Assembly (NCBI RefSeq): GCF_040730185.1
Contig: NZ_CP160402.1
Coordinates: 3,596,001 to 3,660,000 of the forward strand
DNA from: Streptomyces sp. Je 1-332
Lineage (GTDB): Bacteria > Actinomycetota > Actinomycetes > Streptomycetales > Streptomycetaceae
Direction of reading: 5' to 3'
DNA: 64,000 nt
Both the position numbers and the translations under genes were made by a program. How positions within the stretch are numbered: position 1 is the first letter of the stretch; each line of letters opens with the position of its first letter. Below, one piece after another: positions 16,411 to 24,977 of the stretch. The notes beneath the pieces were generated by a model. The model saw only the letters and a list, made by a program, of their open reading frames with translations, made no database searches and had not been told where the DNA came from.

Positions 16411-17111
16411 CCGGCGAACACCCCCGCAGAAGCAGTCGCGGAGTGGACGTCCGCCACCACCTGCCCGTCCCGTATCCGCACCTGCCGCGGCAGCCGCTCC
16501 GCGATCTCCGTGTCGTGGGTGATGACGGCGATGGTCGCGCCCTCCGCGTTGAGATCGTGCAGGAGCTCCATCACCGCCTCGCCGGACGCGGAGTCCAGTG
16601 CCCCGGTCGGTTCGTCGGCCAGGAGCAGGTCCGGCGCCCCGACCACCGCGCGCGCGATCGCCACGCGCTGCTTCTGGCCGCCTGAGAGTTCGTGCGGGCG
16701 GTGTTTCATGCGGTCCGCGAGGCCCACCCGGTCGAGGGCGTCGGCGGCTCTCGCGCGGCGCTCCCCCCGCGAGAGCCCGGAGTACAGGAGTCCCTCGGCC
16801 ACGTTGTCGCGCGCGCTGATCCCCGGCACCAGATGGAACGCCTGGAACACGAAGCCGATGTGCCGTGCGCGCAGCGCGGACAGGCTGCGGTCGGCGAGCG
16901 TCGCGACATCGTGTCCCGCGATGGCCACCGAGCCCTCCGAGGGGCGGTCCAGGGTGCCGATGATGTGCAGGAGAGTCGACTTGCCGGAGCCGGACGGGCC
17001 GACGATGGCGAGGAGTTCGCCCTCCTCGACCCGCAGGTCCACCCCGCGCAGGGCGGCGACGCCACCCGGGTACTCCTTGGTGACCCCGCCCAACTCCACG
17101 ACGGCGCTCAT
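16407..17111 (-). CDS. MacB/LolD-type ABC transporter ATPase
   Basis: 234 residues. Walker A GPSGSGKST (38-46), Q-loop region 'IGFVFQAFHLVPG', signature ELSGGQKQRVAIARA, Walker B 'DLLLADEPTGALDS' and the H-switch 'AVITHDTEIAE' are all present, so it should be active. The 'PTGALDS' and 'FQAFHL' forms are typical of the MacB/LolD exporter class rather than importers. It is third in the four-gene operon, with 4-bp overlaps on both sides. Confidence 0.95.
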   Translation of the reverse strand: MSAVVELGGVTKEYPGGVAALRGVDLRVEEGELLAIVGPSGSGKSTLLHIIGTLDRPSEGSVAIAGHDVATLADRSLSALRARHIGFVFQAFHLVPGISARDNVAEGLLYSGLSRGERRARAADALDRVGLADRMKHRPHELSGGQKQRVAIARAVVGAPDLLLADEPTGALDSASGEAVMELLHDLNAEGATIAVITHDTEIAERLPRQVRIRDGQVVADVHSATASAGVFAG

Positions 17112-18175
17112 ATCTTGGGCACCCCGACCTTCATGCCGTCCTTCAGACCGCCCCCGGTGACCTCGACGCGGCCCTGGCCGAACATGCCGAGCTCGACCTT
17201 CACCTGGCGGGCGCGGCCGTGCTCGACGACCTGGACGCCGTAGCCGCCGCCGGGCAGCGCGAGGAGGGCGTTGACGGGGACGGACAGGACGTCCTCGCGG
17301 GTCTCTCCGGTGAGGTTCACCGTGACCGGGGACTGGTCGAAGCCGTCGACCTTGCCGGGGTCGTCGAAGGAGACCGTCACCGGGATCTTGGGCGTCTTGT
17401 CGGCCGGGTCGTCACCCGGCTTGGCGGTCTTGCCGACGGAGGCGACCTTTCCCTTGGCGGTCGAGCCGTCCGGCAGGTCCACGGTGACCTTGGTGCCCAC
17501 CTTGGCGAGCTTCCCCTCGGCGACGTCGAGCTGGAAACGTACGACCCGCTCGGAGCCGGTCGTGCTGAGCACCGGCTTGCCCGGCGCGACCTGGTCGCCG
17601 ACGGCCGACTCGGTGGACTTCACGCGGACGCCGCCCGGCGAGAAGGCGATCTCGTCGGGTCCGACACGACCCGTCTGCTTGCGCTCGTGCGCCTTCTGCC
17701 ACTGCTTGACGGCGTCCGCCGTACCCGCCGTGTACTCGTCGTCGACGGCGAGCCCGGCGCCGTATCCGAGGGCCTGGAGGTTCTCCTCGAGCTGCCGTAC
17801 GTCGTTGCCCTCGTCGCCCGTCTTCAGCGTGCGGTACATGGGTTCGGTGCCGTACATGAGGCGCACCGGGACGCCGTTGACCTCGTACAGGCGCCCGTCG
17901 CGCTTGATCGTCGAGCCGGTGCCCGCGGACCAGGTGAGGGTGCCGGTGGTGCCCGCGTTGACCTTGCTTTCCTTGGCGTAGCCGAGGGTGCCGTCGGTCT
18001 GGGTGCCGCTGCTGAGGTCGCCGCGTTCGACGGGGGCGGTGGCGGGCGGCAGGCCGGTGTCCTGGCTGACGGACTCGTCCTTGCCGTTGTCGGCGATGGC
18101 GGTGACGGCGACGCCGCCGCCGGTGATGGCGAGCAGGGCCACGACGGTGGCGACGACGGCGGTGCGGCGCCTCAC
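17108..18175 (-). CDS. Efflux adaptor (membrane-fusion-like) protein with a peptidoglycan-binding domain
   Basis: 355 residues. Starts VRRRTAVVATVVALLAITGGGVAV, an N-terminal signal anchor; GTG 18175 overlaps the preceding stop (GTGA). A 'PVERGDLSSGTQTDGTLGYAKESKVNAG' segment typical of RND/MacA-like adaptors encloses an inserted PG_binding_1 domain (about 125-175: 'GNDVRQLEENLQALGYGAGLAVDDEYTAGTADAVKQWQKAH'). C-terminal beta-barrel and membrane-proximal regions follow ('PVTVNLTGETREDVLSVPVNALLALPGGGYGVQVV'). In Gram-positives such adaptors link a MacB-type pump to the cell wall; that role here is inferred from family and operon. Confidence 0.88.
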   Translation of the reverse strand: MRRRTAVVATVVALLAITGGGVAVTAIADNGKDESVSQDTGLPPATAPVERGDLSSGTQTDGTLGYAKESKVNAGTTGTLTWSAGTGSTIKRDGRLYEVNGVPVRLMYGTEPMYRTLKTGDEGNDVRQLEENLQALGYGAGLAVDDEYTAGTADAVKQWQKAHERKQTGRVGPDEIAFSPGGVRVKSTESAVGDQVAPGKPVLSTTGSERVVRFQLDVAEGKLAKVGTKVTVDLPDGSTAKGKVASVGKTAKPGDDPADKTPKIPVTVSFDDPGKVDGFDQSPVTVNLTGETREDVLSVPVNALLALPGGGYGVQVVEHGRARQVKVELGMFGQGRVEVTGGGLKDGMKVGVPKI

Positions 18176-18675
18176 GCGACGATGTCCTTGCACGCCTTGG
18201 CGGCCTTCTCCATCTTCTTCGCCTCGGCGCCCTTGGGGACCTTCTGCGCTTCCATGGCGCCGCCCTCGAACTTCGGGTCGGGCATGTTGAAGCCGTTCTT
18301 GCGCATGCACTGGGCGTACTTGAGCATCTTGTCCTTGTCGGCCTGCGTGGGGCCGCCGCCCGACATTCCGCCGTCCTTGCCCATGCAGGACTTCATGGCG
18401 GCCTCCATCTTCTCCTTGCTCAGGTCGCCGCCGATGGTGATGCCGCGGGTGTCCTCGCCGGCCTTGGGCTCGGGCACCTTGAGGCCGTGCTCGCGCAGGC
18501 ACTCGCGCTCCTTGAAGGCGGCGTCGGCCTGCTTGCCCTTGCCGCCGTCGGCCTTGTCCTGGCTGCTGCTGTCGCCGCCGCCGCCCGACGAGCAGGCTCC
18601 GGCGAACAGGGCGAGCGCGGCGAACCCCGATGCGATGGCGGTCGAACGCGTACGAGTCCTCATGGCGGTCCTCAT
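18172..18675 (-). CDS. Lipoprotein with duplicated Cys-x3-G-x3-P-(D/E)-P motif
   Basis: 167 residues. A signal peptide ends in the lipobox FAGAC, followed by an acidic Gly/Ser/Lys linker. The mature part contains two copies of the same pattern, CLREHGLKVPEP and CMRKNGFNMPDP, plus two further cysteines (SCMGKDGG and AACKD equivalents), suggesting an internal duplication with paired disulfides or metal binding. First gene of the efflux operon; ATG 18675 follows AAGGGGAAG at five bases. Such 'CMRxxGxxxPDP' lipoproteins often accompany MacAB-like pumps in actinomycetes (recollection), so it may be a substrate-capture or sensor subunit. Unknown function. Confidence 0.8.
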   Translation of the reverse strand: MRTAMRTRTRSTAIASGFAALALFAGACSSGGGGDSSSQDKADGGKGKQADAAFKERECLREHGLKVPEPKAGEDTRGITIGGDLSKEKMEAAMKSCMGKDGGMSGGGPTQADKDKMLKYAQCMRKNGFNMPDPKFEGGAMEAQKVPKGAEAKKMEKAAKACKDIVA

Positions 18676-18806
18676 GGCTTCCCCTTCACTGGTCGCGTCG
18701 GCGCGGCAGCGCACCGACGCGCTCAGGCTGACGGGAAGGGAGGTTTCGTTTCTCTCAACGGAGACGCTTACACCGACGAAAGGTGCACTTCAGGTACACA
18801 GGGCCG

Positions 18807-19475
18807 ATGCGCGTACTGCTGGTGGAGGACGAGGAATTCCTGGCCGAGATGATCGCCGACGGGCTGCGCCGCGACGCGCTCGCCGTCGACGTCGCGGCCG
18901 ACGGCCTGACGGCGCTGCGCAAGCTCCAGCTCGGCGAGTACGACGTCGTCATCCTGGACCGGGACCTGCCGGGCCTGCACGGCGACGAGGTGTGCCGCAG
19001 GGTGGTGTCGCAGCGGCTGCTCACCCGTGTCCTGATGCTGACGGCTTCGGCCACGATCAGGGACCGGGTCGCGGGGCTCGGCCTCGGGGCCGACGACTAC
19101 CTGACCAAGCCCTTCGCGTACGACGAGCTCCTGGCCCGCGTCCTGGCCCTCGGCCGCCGCACGCGCCCCGCGCTCCCGCCCGTGATCGAACGGGCGGGCC
19201 TTGTCCTGGACACGGCCCGGCGCCAGGCCAGCCGCGACGGCCGCCATCTGGCGCTCTCCCGCAAGGAGTTCGCGGTCCTCGAGGCGCTGCTGCGGGCGGA
19301 GGGCGCGGTGGTCAGCGGCGACGACCTGATCGAACAGGTCTGGGAGGAGGACACCAGTTACCGCACGAACGCGGTCCGCGTCACCCTCTCCAAACTCCGC
19401 ACCAAGCTGGGCGACCCCCCGGTGGTGGAGACAGTGCCGGGCGCGGGCTACCGGATCACGGGGCGGTCGACGTGA
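18807..19475 (+). CDS. OmpR/PhoB-family response regulator
   Basis: 222 residues. Receiver domain (1-115) with phospho-acceptor Asp51 (VVILDRDLPG), switch Thr79 (LMLTAS) and Lys101 (LTKPFAY). A winged-helix DNA-binding domain (about 125-222) ends in the canonical 'TNAVRVTLSKLRTKLGDPPVVETVPGAGYRIT'. The ATG at 18807 begins the family-typical MRVLLVEDE. It overlaps the kinase gene by four bases (GTGA) and is divergent from the MacAB-like operon 130 bp away, which is its most likely regulon. Confidence 0.95.
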   Translation: MRVLLVEDEEFLAEMIADGLRRDALAVDVAADGLTALRKLQLGEYDVVILDRDLPGLHGDEVCRRVVSQRLLTRVLMLTASATIRDRVAGLGLGADDYLTKPFAYDELLARVLALGRRTRPALPPVIERAGLVLDTARRQASRDGRHLALSRKEFAVLEALLRAEGAVVSGDDLIEQVWEEDTSYRTNAVRVTLSKLRTKLGDPPVVETVPGAGYRITGRST

Positions 19476-20689
19476 GGCGTCTGCGCATCGGGCGCCTCAG
19501 CAGCGAACGCGCACGCCTCACCGCCCTGTACGGCGGCATGCTCCTCCTGGCGGGAGCGCTGCTCACCGGGCTCGTCTACTTCCTGGTGCGGCAGGGGCTC
19601 TACTCGACGATCAGCACCGCCGTCACCACCGCCGTGCCCGCCCGCAGGCTGAACCCGCCCTGGCGGATGCCGACCCCAGCCCCCTCGGCGTCGCCCGCCA
19701 GGCGGATGCCCGCCGACGGCATCACGGACAACGACATCACGCAGGGTCTCGCCGTGACGAAGATCAGCGATGTCGCCGAGCAGGCCGCCCTGAGCCGGCT
19801 GCTCACCGTCTCGGTCATCGTGCTGTTCGTGTACGCGGCGCTCTCCATCCTGCTCGCCTGGTGGATGGCGGGCCGCGTCCTGCACCCGGTGGCCGTGATC
19901 ACCGGCACCGCGCGGCGCCTGTCCGGCGAGAACCTGCACGAGCGGATCGCGCTCGACGCCCCGCCCGGCGAGCTGAAGCAGCTGGCCGACACCTTCGACG
20001 AGATGCTCGGGCGGATAGAGCAACTGGTCAGCGCGCAGCAGCGGTTCGCCGCGAACGCCGCGCACGAGCTGCGTACCCCGCTGGCCGTGCAGCGGGCCGC
20101 CGCCGAGATCGGTCTCGCGGGTGAGCCGGACGCACGGCAGGTGGCCCGGATCCGTACGAAGCTCATCTCCGTCGCCGACGACAGCGAGCATCTGATCGAG
20201 GGGCTGCTGCTCCTCGCCACATCGGAGCGGGGTCTTGAGCGGCGCGAGCCCATCGCCCTCGACGTCATCGCCGACGCGGTGGCGGAAGGGCTCGCGGACC
20301 GGGCGGCCGAGCGGGACGTGACCGTGTCCGTGGCCGCCGAGCCGCTGACGGTCCTCGGCGACGGCGTGCTGCTCGACCGCCTCGTGCACAACCTGGTGGC
20401 GAACGCCGTGGACTACAACGTCAAGGGCGGCCGCGTCGAGGTACGCACGGGACCCGAAGGCATCGAGGTCACCAACACCGGGCCCGTCGTCCCGCAGGAG
20501 ACGGTCCCGCACCTCTTCGAGCCCTTCCGGCGCCTTCAGGAACGTACGCACGCGCGCGGGGAGGGGGCGGGGCTCGGCCTGTCCATCGTAGACGCGATCG
20601 CCCGCGCCCACGGCGCACGGGCGACCGCGGAGGCGAACGGGGCAGGGGGCGGGCTCACGGTCCGGGTGCGATTCCCGTCGGGGCGCTGA
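19472..20689 (+). CDS. Sensor histidine kinase
   Basis: 405 residues. Two membrane helices (about 17-38 and 110-132) bracket an extracytoplasmic loop of about 70 residues, followed by HAMP (about 133-185) and HisKA with phospho-accepting His198 (AAHELRTPLAVQR). The HATPase_c N box is 'LVHNLVANAVDYN'; the G box is 'GAGLGLSIVDAIARAHGA'. GTG 19472 overlaps the regulator stop. The sensed signal is unknown, but the divergent efflux operon suggests an antimicrobial or envelope-stress cue. The short Pro-rich loop argues for sensing at the membrane. Confidence 0.95.
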   Translation: MRRLRIGRLSSERARLTALYGGMLLLAGALLTGLVYFLVRQGLYSTISTAVTTAVPARRLNPPWRMPTPAPSASPARRMPADGITDNDITQGLAVTKISDVAEQAALSRLLTVSVIVLFVYAALSILLAWWMAGRVLHPVAVITGTARRLSGENLHERIALDAPPGELKQLADTFDEMLGRIEQLVSAQQRFAANAAHELRTPLAVQRAAAEIGLAGEPDARQVARIRTKLISVADDSEHLIEGLLLLATSERGLERREPIALDVIADAVAEGLADRAAERDVTVSVAAEPLTVLGDGVLLDRLVHNLVANAVDYNVKGGRVEVRTGPEGIEVTNTGPVVPQETVPHLFEPFRRLQERTHARGEGAGLGLSIVDAIARAHGARATAEANGAGGGLTVRVRFPSGR

Positions 20690-20745
20690 GCGCCCCTTCA
20701 GGGGCGCGGGGAACCGCGCGAGCAACCACAGCTCACCCGCAGACG
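20690..20745 (+). repeat. Streptomyces GCCCCTTNAGGGGCGCGGGGAAC dispersed repeat, terminator-like
   Basis: Directly after the kinase stop: a small hairpin GCGCCCCTT/AGGGGCGC followed by GGGGAACCGCGCGAGCAACCAC. The reverse complement of the same consensus occurs at 43277-43321. It is a known-looking abundant intergenic repeat of Streptomyces located at ends of genes, here between the convergent kinase and SIS genes. Confidence 0.7.
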
Positions 20746-20746
20746 C

Positions 20747-21511
20747 TCAGCGCCTGTAGAAGATCCGGTCTCCGTACTCCTCGAAGACCTTGCCGTTCCA
20801 CTCGTGGCCCCCGTCCACGTTCCCCGACCGCAGCACCGGCGGCTCGACGCCCCGCGCAGCCAGCCGCTCGACGGCAGTCGCCATCATCGCCTGCATGATC
20901 GCGTTCGCGACCACGCTGGAGGCGGGGCCGAAGGGCGCGCCGACCGTGTCGAGGCCGAGCTCCGCGTCACCGAGGGTGATCTTGGAGTCGATCACGATGT
21001 CGCAGTGGTCCTTCAGGAAGGTCCCGGACACGTGCCGCGACTTCGTCTGCGTCGCGTACGCCACGGACGTCACCCCGATGACCTTCAGGCCGAGCGCGCG
21101 AGCGTTCATCGCCATCTCCACGGGCAGCGAGTTGCGCCCGGAGAGCGAGATGATCACGACCACGTCGCCGGAGCGGGCCGGCGAGGAGTCGAGGACGGCG
21201 CCCGCGAGGCCGTCGACGCGCTCCAGGGCCGAGCCGAGCGTGGCGGGCATGACGTCGATGCCGACGACCCCGGGGACGGCGAGGAGGTTCATCAGGGCGA
21301 GGCCGCCGGCGCGGTAGACGACGTCCTGGGCGGCCAGCGAGGAGTGCCCGGCGCCGAAGGCGAAGAGCCTGCCGCCCGCCTCGACCGCGTCGGCGAGCAG
21401 CGTGCCCGCCGCGTCGACGTTCCCGCCCTCCTCGTCACGCACCCGCCCGAGCAGCCCGATCGCGGCGTCGATGTACTGACCGGCCAGCTTGCTCTCGCTC
21501 TTCGAGCCCAT
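20747..21511 (-). CDS. SIS-domain sugar-phosphate-binding protein
   Basis: 254 residues forming one SIS fold: 'GGRLFAFGAGHSSLAAQDVVYRAGG' (phospho-sugar loop) and 'SGDVVVIISLSGRNSLPVEMAMNARALGLKVIGVTS' (the Ser-rich substrate loop). The N-terminus 'AGQYIDAAIGLLGRVRDEEGGNVDAAGTLLADAV' resembles the UPF0309/MurQ-like group, so N-acetyl-sugar-phosphate handling is plausible. ATG 21511 (MGSKSESK) is chosen because upstream codons lack family sequence. It is divergent from dmdR1 across about 257 bp, a linkage I recall from S. coelicolor. Confidence 0.85.
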   Translation of the reverse strand: MGSKSESKLAGQYIDAAIGLLGRVRDEEGGNVDAAGTLLADAVEAGGRLFAFGAGHSSLAAQDVVYRAGGLALMNLLAVPGVVGIDVMPATLGSALERVDGLAGAVLDSSPARSGDVVVIISLSGRNSLPVEMAMNARALGLKVIGVTSVAYATQTKSRHVSGTFLKDHCDIVIDSKITLGDAELGLDTVGAPFGPASSVVANAIMQAMMATAVERLAARGVEPPVLRSGNVDGGHEWNGKVFEEYGDRIFYRR

Positions 21512-21768
21512 GCGCCGAGGAACCTTTCCGGGTCCGTATGTGTTCTGTATGTACGTGGTCCGTACGCACGTCCTGCACGTATGTCCTGCACGCTTTCCCG
21601 TGTGCCGCGGATCACGTTGCGGTCTGGACCAGTGCCCTGTCAATACGGCCCGAGCACGCCGTTCGGCCCGCCTGGACCGGGTTTTCCCCTGGCGCGACCC
21701 GGTTGTCAGCGGTATGCGTCAGACTTGAGGGCAGGGCCGGCCGCACGAGCGAGATCTGAGGGGCACCC

Positions 21769-22461
21769 ATGTCGGGGCTTATTGACACCACTGAGATGTA
21801 TTTGCGCACCATCCTCGAGCTGGAGGAGGAAGGTGTGGTCCCCATGCGCGCCCGGATCGCCGAGCGTCTCGACCAGAGCGGGCCGACGGTGAGCCAGACG
21901 GTCGCGCGCATGGAGCGCGACGGCCTGGTGGCCGTCGCCAGCGACCGCCACCTGGAGCTGACCGAGGAGGGCCGCAGGCTCGCCACCCGCGTGATGCGCA
22001 AGCACCGCCTGGCGGAGTGCCTGCTCGTCGACGTGATCGGCCTGGAGTGGGAGCAGGTCCACGCGGAGGCGTGCCGCTGGGAGCACGTGATGAGCGAGGC
22101 GGTGGAGCGCCGCGTCCTGGAGCTCCTGCGCCACCCCACCGAGTCTCCGTACGGCAACCCGATCCCGGGCCTGGAGGAGCTGGGCGAGAAGGACGGGGCC
22201 GACCCGTTCCTGGACGAGGGCATGGTCTCCCTGGTCGATCTCGACCCCGGCACGGAGGGCAAGACCGTCGTGGTGCGCCGCATCGGCGAGCCGATCCAGA
22301 CGGATGCGCAGCTGATGTACACGCTGCGGCGCGCGGGTGTGCAGCCCGGCTCCGTGGTGAGCGTGACGGAGTCCGCGGGCGGGGTGCTCGTGGGCAGCAG
22401 TGGCGAGGCCGCCGAGCTGGACACGGAGGTCGCCTCGCACGTCTTCGTCGCCAAGCGCTGA
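21769..22461 (+). CDS. dmdR1: Iron-dependent DtxR-family repressor
   Basis: 230 residues with DtxR/IdeR architecture: winged HTH (1-73), metal-binding dimerisation domain (74-140) and C-terminal SH3-like FeoA domain (about 148-228). Metal ligands sit at the exact DtxR positions: Met10, His79, Glu83, His98, Cys102, Glu105, His106. Fe2+-loaded protein represses siderophore (desferrioxamine) and iron-uptake genes and is linked to antibiotic control in S. coelicolor, where the homologue with this gene neighbourhood is DmdR1. No iron box (TTAGGTTAGGCT-like) is visible near its own start. A long antisense frame covers the whole gene (see findings). Confidence 0.93.
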   Translation: MSGLIDTTEMYLRTILELEEEGVVPMRARIAERLDQSGPTVSQTVARMERDGLVAVASDRHLELTEEGRRLATRVMRKHRLAECLLVDVIGLEWEQVHAEACRWEHVMSEAVERRVLELLRHPTESPYGNPIPGLEELGEKDGADPFLDEGMVSLVDLDPGTEGKTVVVRRIGEPIQTDAQLMYTLRRAGVQPGSVVSVTESAGGVLVGSSGEAAELDTEVASHVFVAKR

Positions 22462-23027
22462 GGCCCGCCGGACCTGGGTTCGGCGCGCTTCAGGTCCTGT
22501 TACCGGGAGTTCGTGTCAACTAGCGGTAACGGTTGGGCAGTTGTGAAGACTTCGGGACCGGACGGCGTCCAAGATTCAGTGTGCGGAATCGCAGCGCCCG
22601 GACGTTTTGCGTGCAAGGCTGTCGCGAGAGGCATATGACCTGAGGGCTCTTGACCGGGTCGGCGCCGGGTCTGGCCGCCACGGCCGTGGGAGGGGGCAGG
22701 AGAATGTGCCCATCTGGTGAGCGGGAGCGCGGACGCGTTCGAAGCGAGGGCCCCGGCGCCCTTGAGCGCCGGGGCCTGTCCTCCCCTGTTCTGACCCGGA
22801 GCCCCGAGCTCCCAGGGTCATCCCCCTCGGACCGTTTTCCCCGAGCGGTCCGCCTCCCGTTGAAGATCTCCCCTCGGCGGCGGCGACCAATCCTTGAGCG
22901 TGGTCACTCGAACGAGGGGTGTTGCCGGCGATCCGGCCGCTTTCGAAAAAGAGTTCGATAGCGTGCGGGGGTGCGTGACAGAACCAGGCGTTCAGCCCGA
23001 GATGATTCAAGGGGGGTGCCAGGAACG
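22462..23027. other. Long intergenic region after dmdR1
   Basis: 566 bp with no convincing gene. It holds an AT-richer promoter-like stretch near 22500-22560 (gtcaactagcggtaacggttg), a purine-rich patch with AGGAGA-ATG at 22698-22706 whose frame runs through a terminator, a strong hairpin at 22749-22776, and a second low-GC stretch at 22860-22970 before the hydrolase gene. A small RNA ending at the hairpin is possible. Confidence 0.4.
22749..22776 (+). terminator. Strong 11-bp stem-loop
   Basis: Perfect arms GGCCCCGGCGC / GCGCCGGGGCC with a six-base loop, followed by ctgtcctcccctgttct. It lies 288 bp beyond dmdR1, too far for a simple gene terminator, so it may end a separate short transcript. 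Confidence 0.65.
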
Positions 23028-23891
23028 ATGGTGCGGCGCATTGACGTGACGGGCGCGGGTGGCGTACACCTCGCGGCCTGGGAGTTCGCCGATCCTCCGA
23101 AGTCCAGGGAGGCCGAAGGGCCGCCCGGCGGCGTCCTGTTACTGCACGGCCTGATGGGCCGGGCATCCCACTGGGCGGGCACCGCCCGCTGGCTCGCCGA
23201 GCGGCATCGCGCGGTCGCACTCGACCAGCGCGCGCACGGACAGAGCGAGAAGCCCCCCGAGGGCCCCTTCACCCGCGATGCCTACGTGGACGACGCCGAG
23301 GCCGCGCTCGTCCAGCTCGGCCTCGCCCCCGCCGTCCTGGTCGGCCACTCCATGGGCGCGCTCACCGCCTGGCAGCTCGCCGCGAAGCGCCCCGACCTCG
23401 TCCGCGCGCTGATCATCTGCGACATGCGGGCCTCCGCGCTCGGCGCCGCGTCGCAGCGCGAGTGGGAGGACTGGTTCAAGGCCTGGCCGGTGCCCTTCGC
23501 CACGCTCGCCGACGTACGGAAGTGGTTCGGCGAGGACGACCCCTGGGTCGAGCGGCCCAATCCGTCGCGCGGCGAGTTCTTCGCCGAGGTGATGACCGAG
23601 GGCCCGGACGGCTGGCGCCCCGTCTTCGACCGCGACCAGATGCTGAAGTCCCGCGAGACCTGGGTGTACGACGCCCACTGGGAGGATCTGGCCCAGGTCC
23701 AGTGCCCCGCCCTGGTGGTGCGCGGCCTGGACGGCGAGCTGGGCCGTGCCGAGTCCCAGGAGATGGTCCGCGTGCTGCCCCGCGGGGCGTACGCGGAGGT
23801 GGCCGACGCCGGACACCTGGTGCACTACGACCAGCCCGAGGCCTGGCGCGAGGCGATCGAGCCCTTCCTGGACGGAGTCCTGACGGGGTAG
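23028..23891 (+). CDS. Alpha/beta-fold hydrolase
   Basis: 287 residues. The fold is complete: oxyanion segment 'LLLHGLMGRASHW' (His40-Gly41), 'VALDQRAHGQSEKP', nucleophile elbow GHSMGA with Ser108, acid in 'LVVRGLDGELGR', and catalytic His in 'VADAGHLVHYDQPEAW'. The closest well-known relatives are MhpC/BphD-like C-C hydrolases and haloperoxidase-type esterases; the substrate is open. ATG 23028 follows AGGAACG. It converges with pdxH, 18 bp apart, with no shared function evident. Confidence 0.85.
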   Translation: MVRRIDVTGAGGVHLAAWEFADPPKSREAEGPPGGVLLLHGLMGRASHWAGTARWLAERHRAVALDQRAHGQSEKPPEGPFTRDAYVDDAEAALVQLGLAPAVLVGHSMGALTAWQLAAKRPDLVRALIICDMRASALGAASQREWEDWFKAWPVPFATLADVRKWFGEDDPWVERPNPSRGEFFAEVMTEGPDGWRPVFDRDQMLKSRETWVYDAHWEDLAQVQCPALVVRGLDGELGRAESQEMVRVLPRGAYAEVADAGHLVHYDQPEAWREAIEPFLDGVLTG

Positions 23892-23909
23892 GGCCGGCGG
23901 TCCGCGTCC

Positions 23910-24662
23910 TCAGGGGCTGAGGCGTTCCACGGTCCAACCCGCATCGCCCGCGTCGCCCGCGTCGCCCGCACCCGCTCCCTGCTCCGTGTGCACGTAACGC
24001 AGGCGGTCGTGCAGGCGGTTCGCCCTGCCCTGCCAGAATTCCACCGCCTGCGGTACGACACGGAAGCCGCCCCAGTGCGGGGGCGCGGGCACCTGCTCGC
24101 CCTCCGGGTAACGCGCCTCCAAGTCGGCGTACGCGCGGTCCAGTTCATCGCGCGTGGCGATGACCGATGACTGGGCGCTGGCCCAGGCGCCGAGCTGGGA
24201 GCCGTGCGGGCGGGTGCGGAAGTACGCCACCGTCTCCTCGCGGGCGACGCGCTCCGCCGTGCCGGTGACGATGACCTGTCGTGCCATCGGGTGCCAGGGG
24301 AAGAGCAGCGCGATGTTCGGGTTCGCGGCCAGTTCGCGGGCCTTGCGGGACGCGTAGTTGGTGAAGAAGACGAAGCCGCGCTCGTCGTACGCCTTCAGCA
24401 GGACCGTGCGTGAGCTGGGGCGGCCCGCGGTGTCCGCCGTCGAGACGACCATGGCGTTCGGCTCGTACAGCCGGCCCTCGTCCGCCGCGGCGAGCGCCTG
24501 CGAGAACCAGCGCGCGAACAGCTCGACGGGCGTGGCGGGCGCATCACCCTCGACGAGTCCGTCGAGGCCGTAGTGGGCACGTATGGCTGCGGGATCGGAC
24601 ACGGGAGGGGCGGCGGCGGCAGATGAGGAGGCTGATGCGGAAGCGGCGGCTCGATCGGTCAC
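23910..24662 (-). CDS. pdxH: Pyridoxamine 5'-phosphate oxidase
   Basis: 250 residues. Oxidises pyridoxine/pyridoxamine 5'-phosphate to PLP using FMN. The core motifs are visible: '[68 protein letters not shown]' (FMN binding), '[18 protein letters not shown]' and the C-terminal '[17 protein letters not shown]' with the substrate Arg-x-His-Asp-Arg. GTG 24662 is chosen; an Ala/Ser-rich lead (residues 4-20) precedes the conserved part. [13 protein letters not shown] tract near the C-terminus is a small coding repeat. Divergent from the citrate synthase gene. Confidence 0.92.
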   Translation of the reverse strand: MTDRAAASASASSSAAAAPPVSDPAAIRAHYGLDGLVEGDAPATPVELFARWFSQALAAADEGRLYEPNAMVVSTADTAGRPSSRTVLLKAYDERGFVFFTNYASRKARELAANPNIALLFPWHPMARQVIVTGTAERVAREETVAYFRTRPHGSQLGAWASAQSSVIATRDELDRAYADLEARYPEGEQVPAPPHWGGFRVVPQAVEFWQGRANRLHDRLRYVHTEQGAGAGDAGDAGDAGWTVERLSP

Positions 24663-24977
24663 GCGGTCATCTTGCCGTATACGAAGGGCTGTCCGACGGG
24701 GTGTCGTGCGCCACGGGGAGGTGACGTGTGGCACTGAGTGCCGCATACCATCGCCAAGGGTGGCACCAAGGGATATCGTTCCGCTGCCGTATCGGTTGGG
24801 TGACCACCAGCCGCACGGGGCATCACCGGGATGACCGATCCGGACCGCGAGTCGAACACCGGCCGCCGAAAACGCACCGGAAGACCGCGGAACCGGACCG
24901 AAAACGCCCACTTCTGACACATGGTCACGAGCTGCCTGTCACCACCATCTGTCGTACACATCACGAGGAGCCGCCTG
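24663..24977. other. Divergent intergenic region pdxH / citrate synthase
   Basis: 315 bp between divergent starts. Besides the GAGGAG ribosome site before 24978, I see no clear promoter pair, operator or riboswitch-like fold. Confidence 0.3.

Noticed and set aside
17219..20689. 1156-codon plus-strand frame running antisense over the efflux operon and into the histidine kinase
   Set aside because: Only the last 405 codons, the kinase from GTG 19472, show domain structure; the rest is the Val/Asp-rich shadow of minus-strand genes in high-GC DNA.
22650..22961. 103-codon plus-strand frame in the dmdR1-hydrolase gap, with AGGAGA touching an internal ATG
   Set aside because: It reads through a strong terminator hairpin, the Shine-Dalgarno has no spacing to the ATG, and the product is Arg/Ser/Pro-rich without structure.
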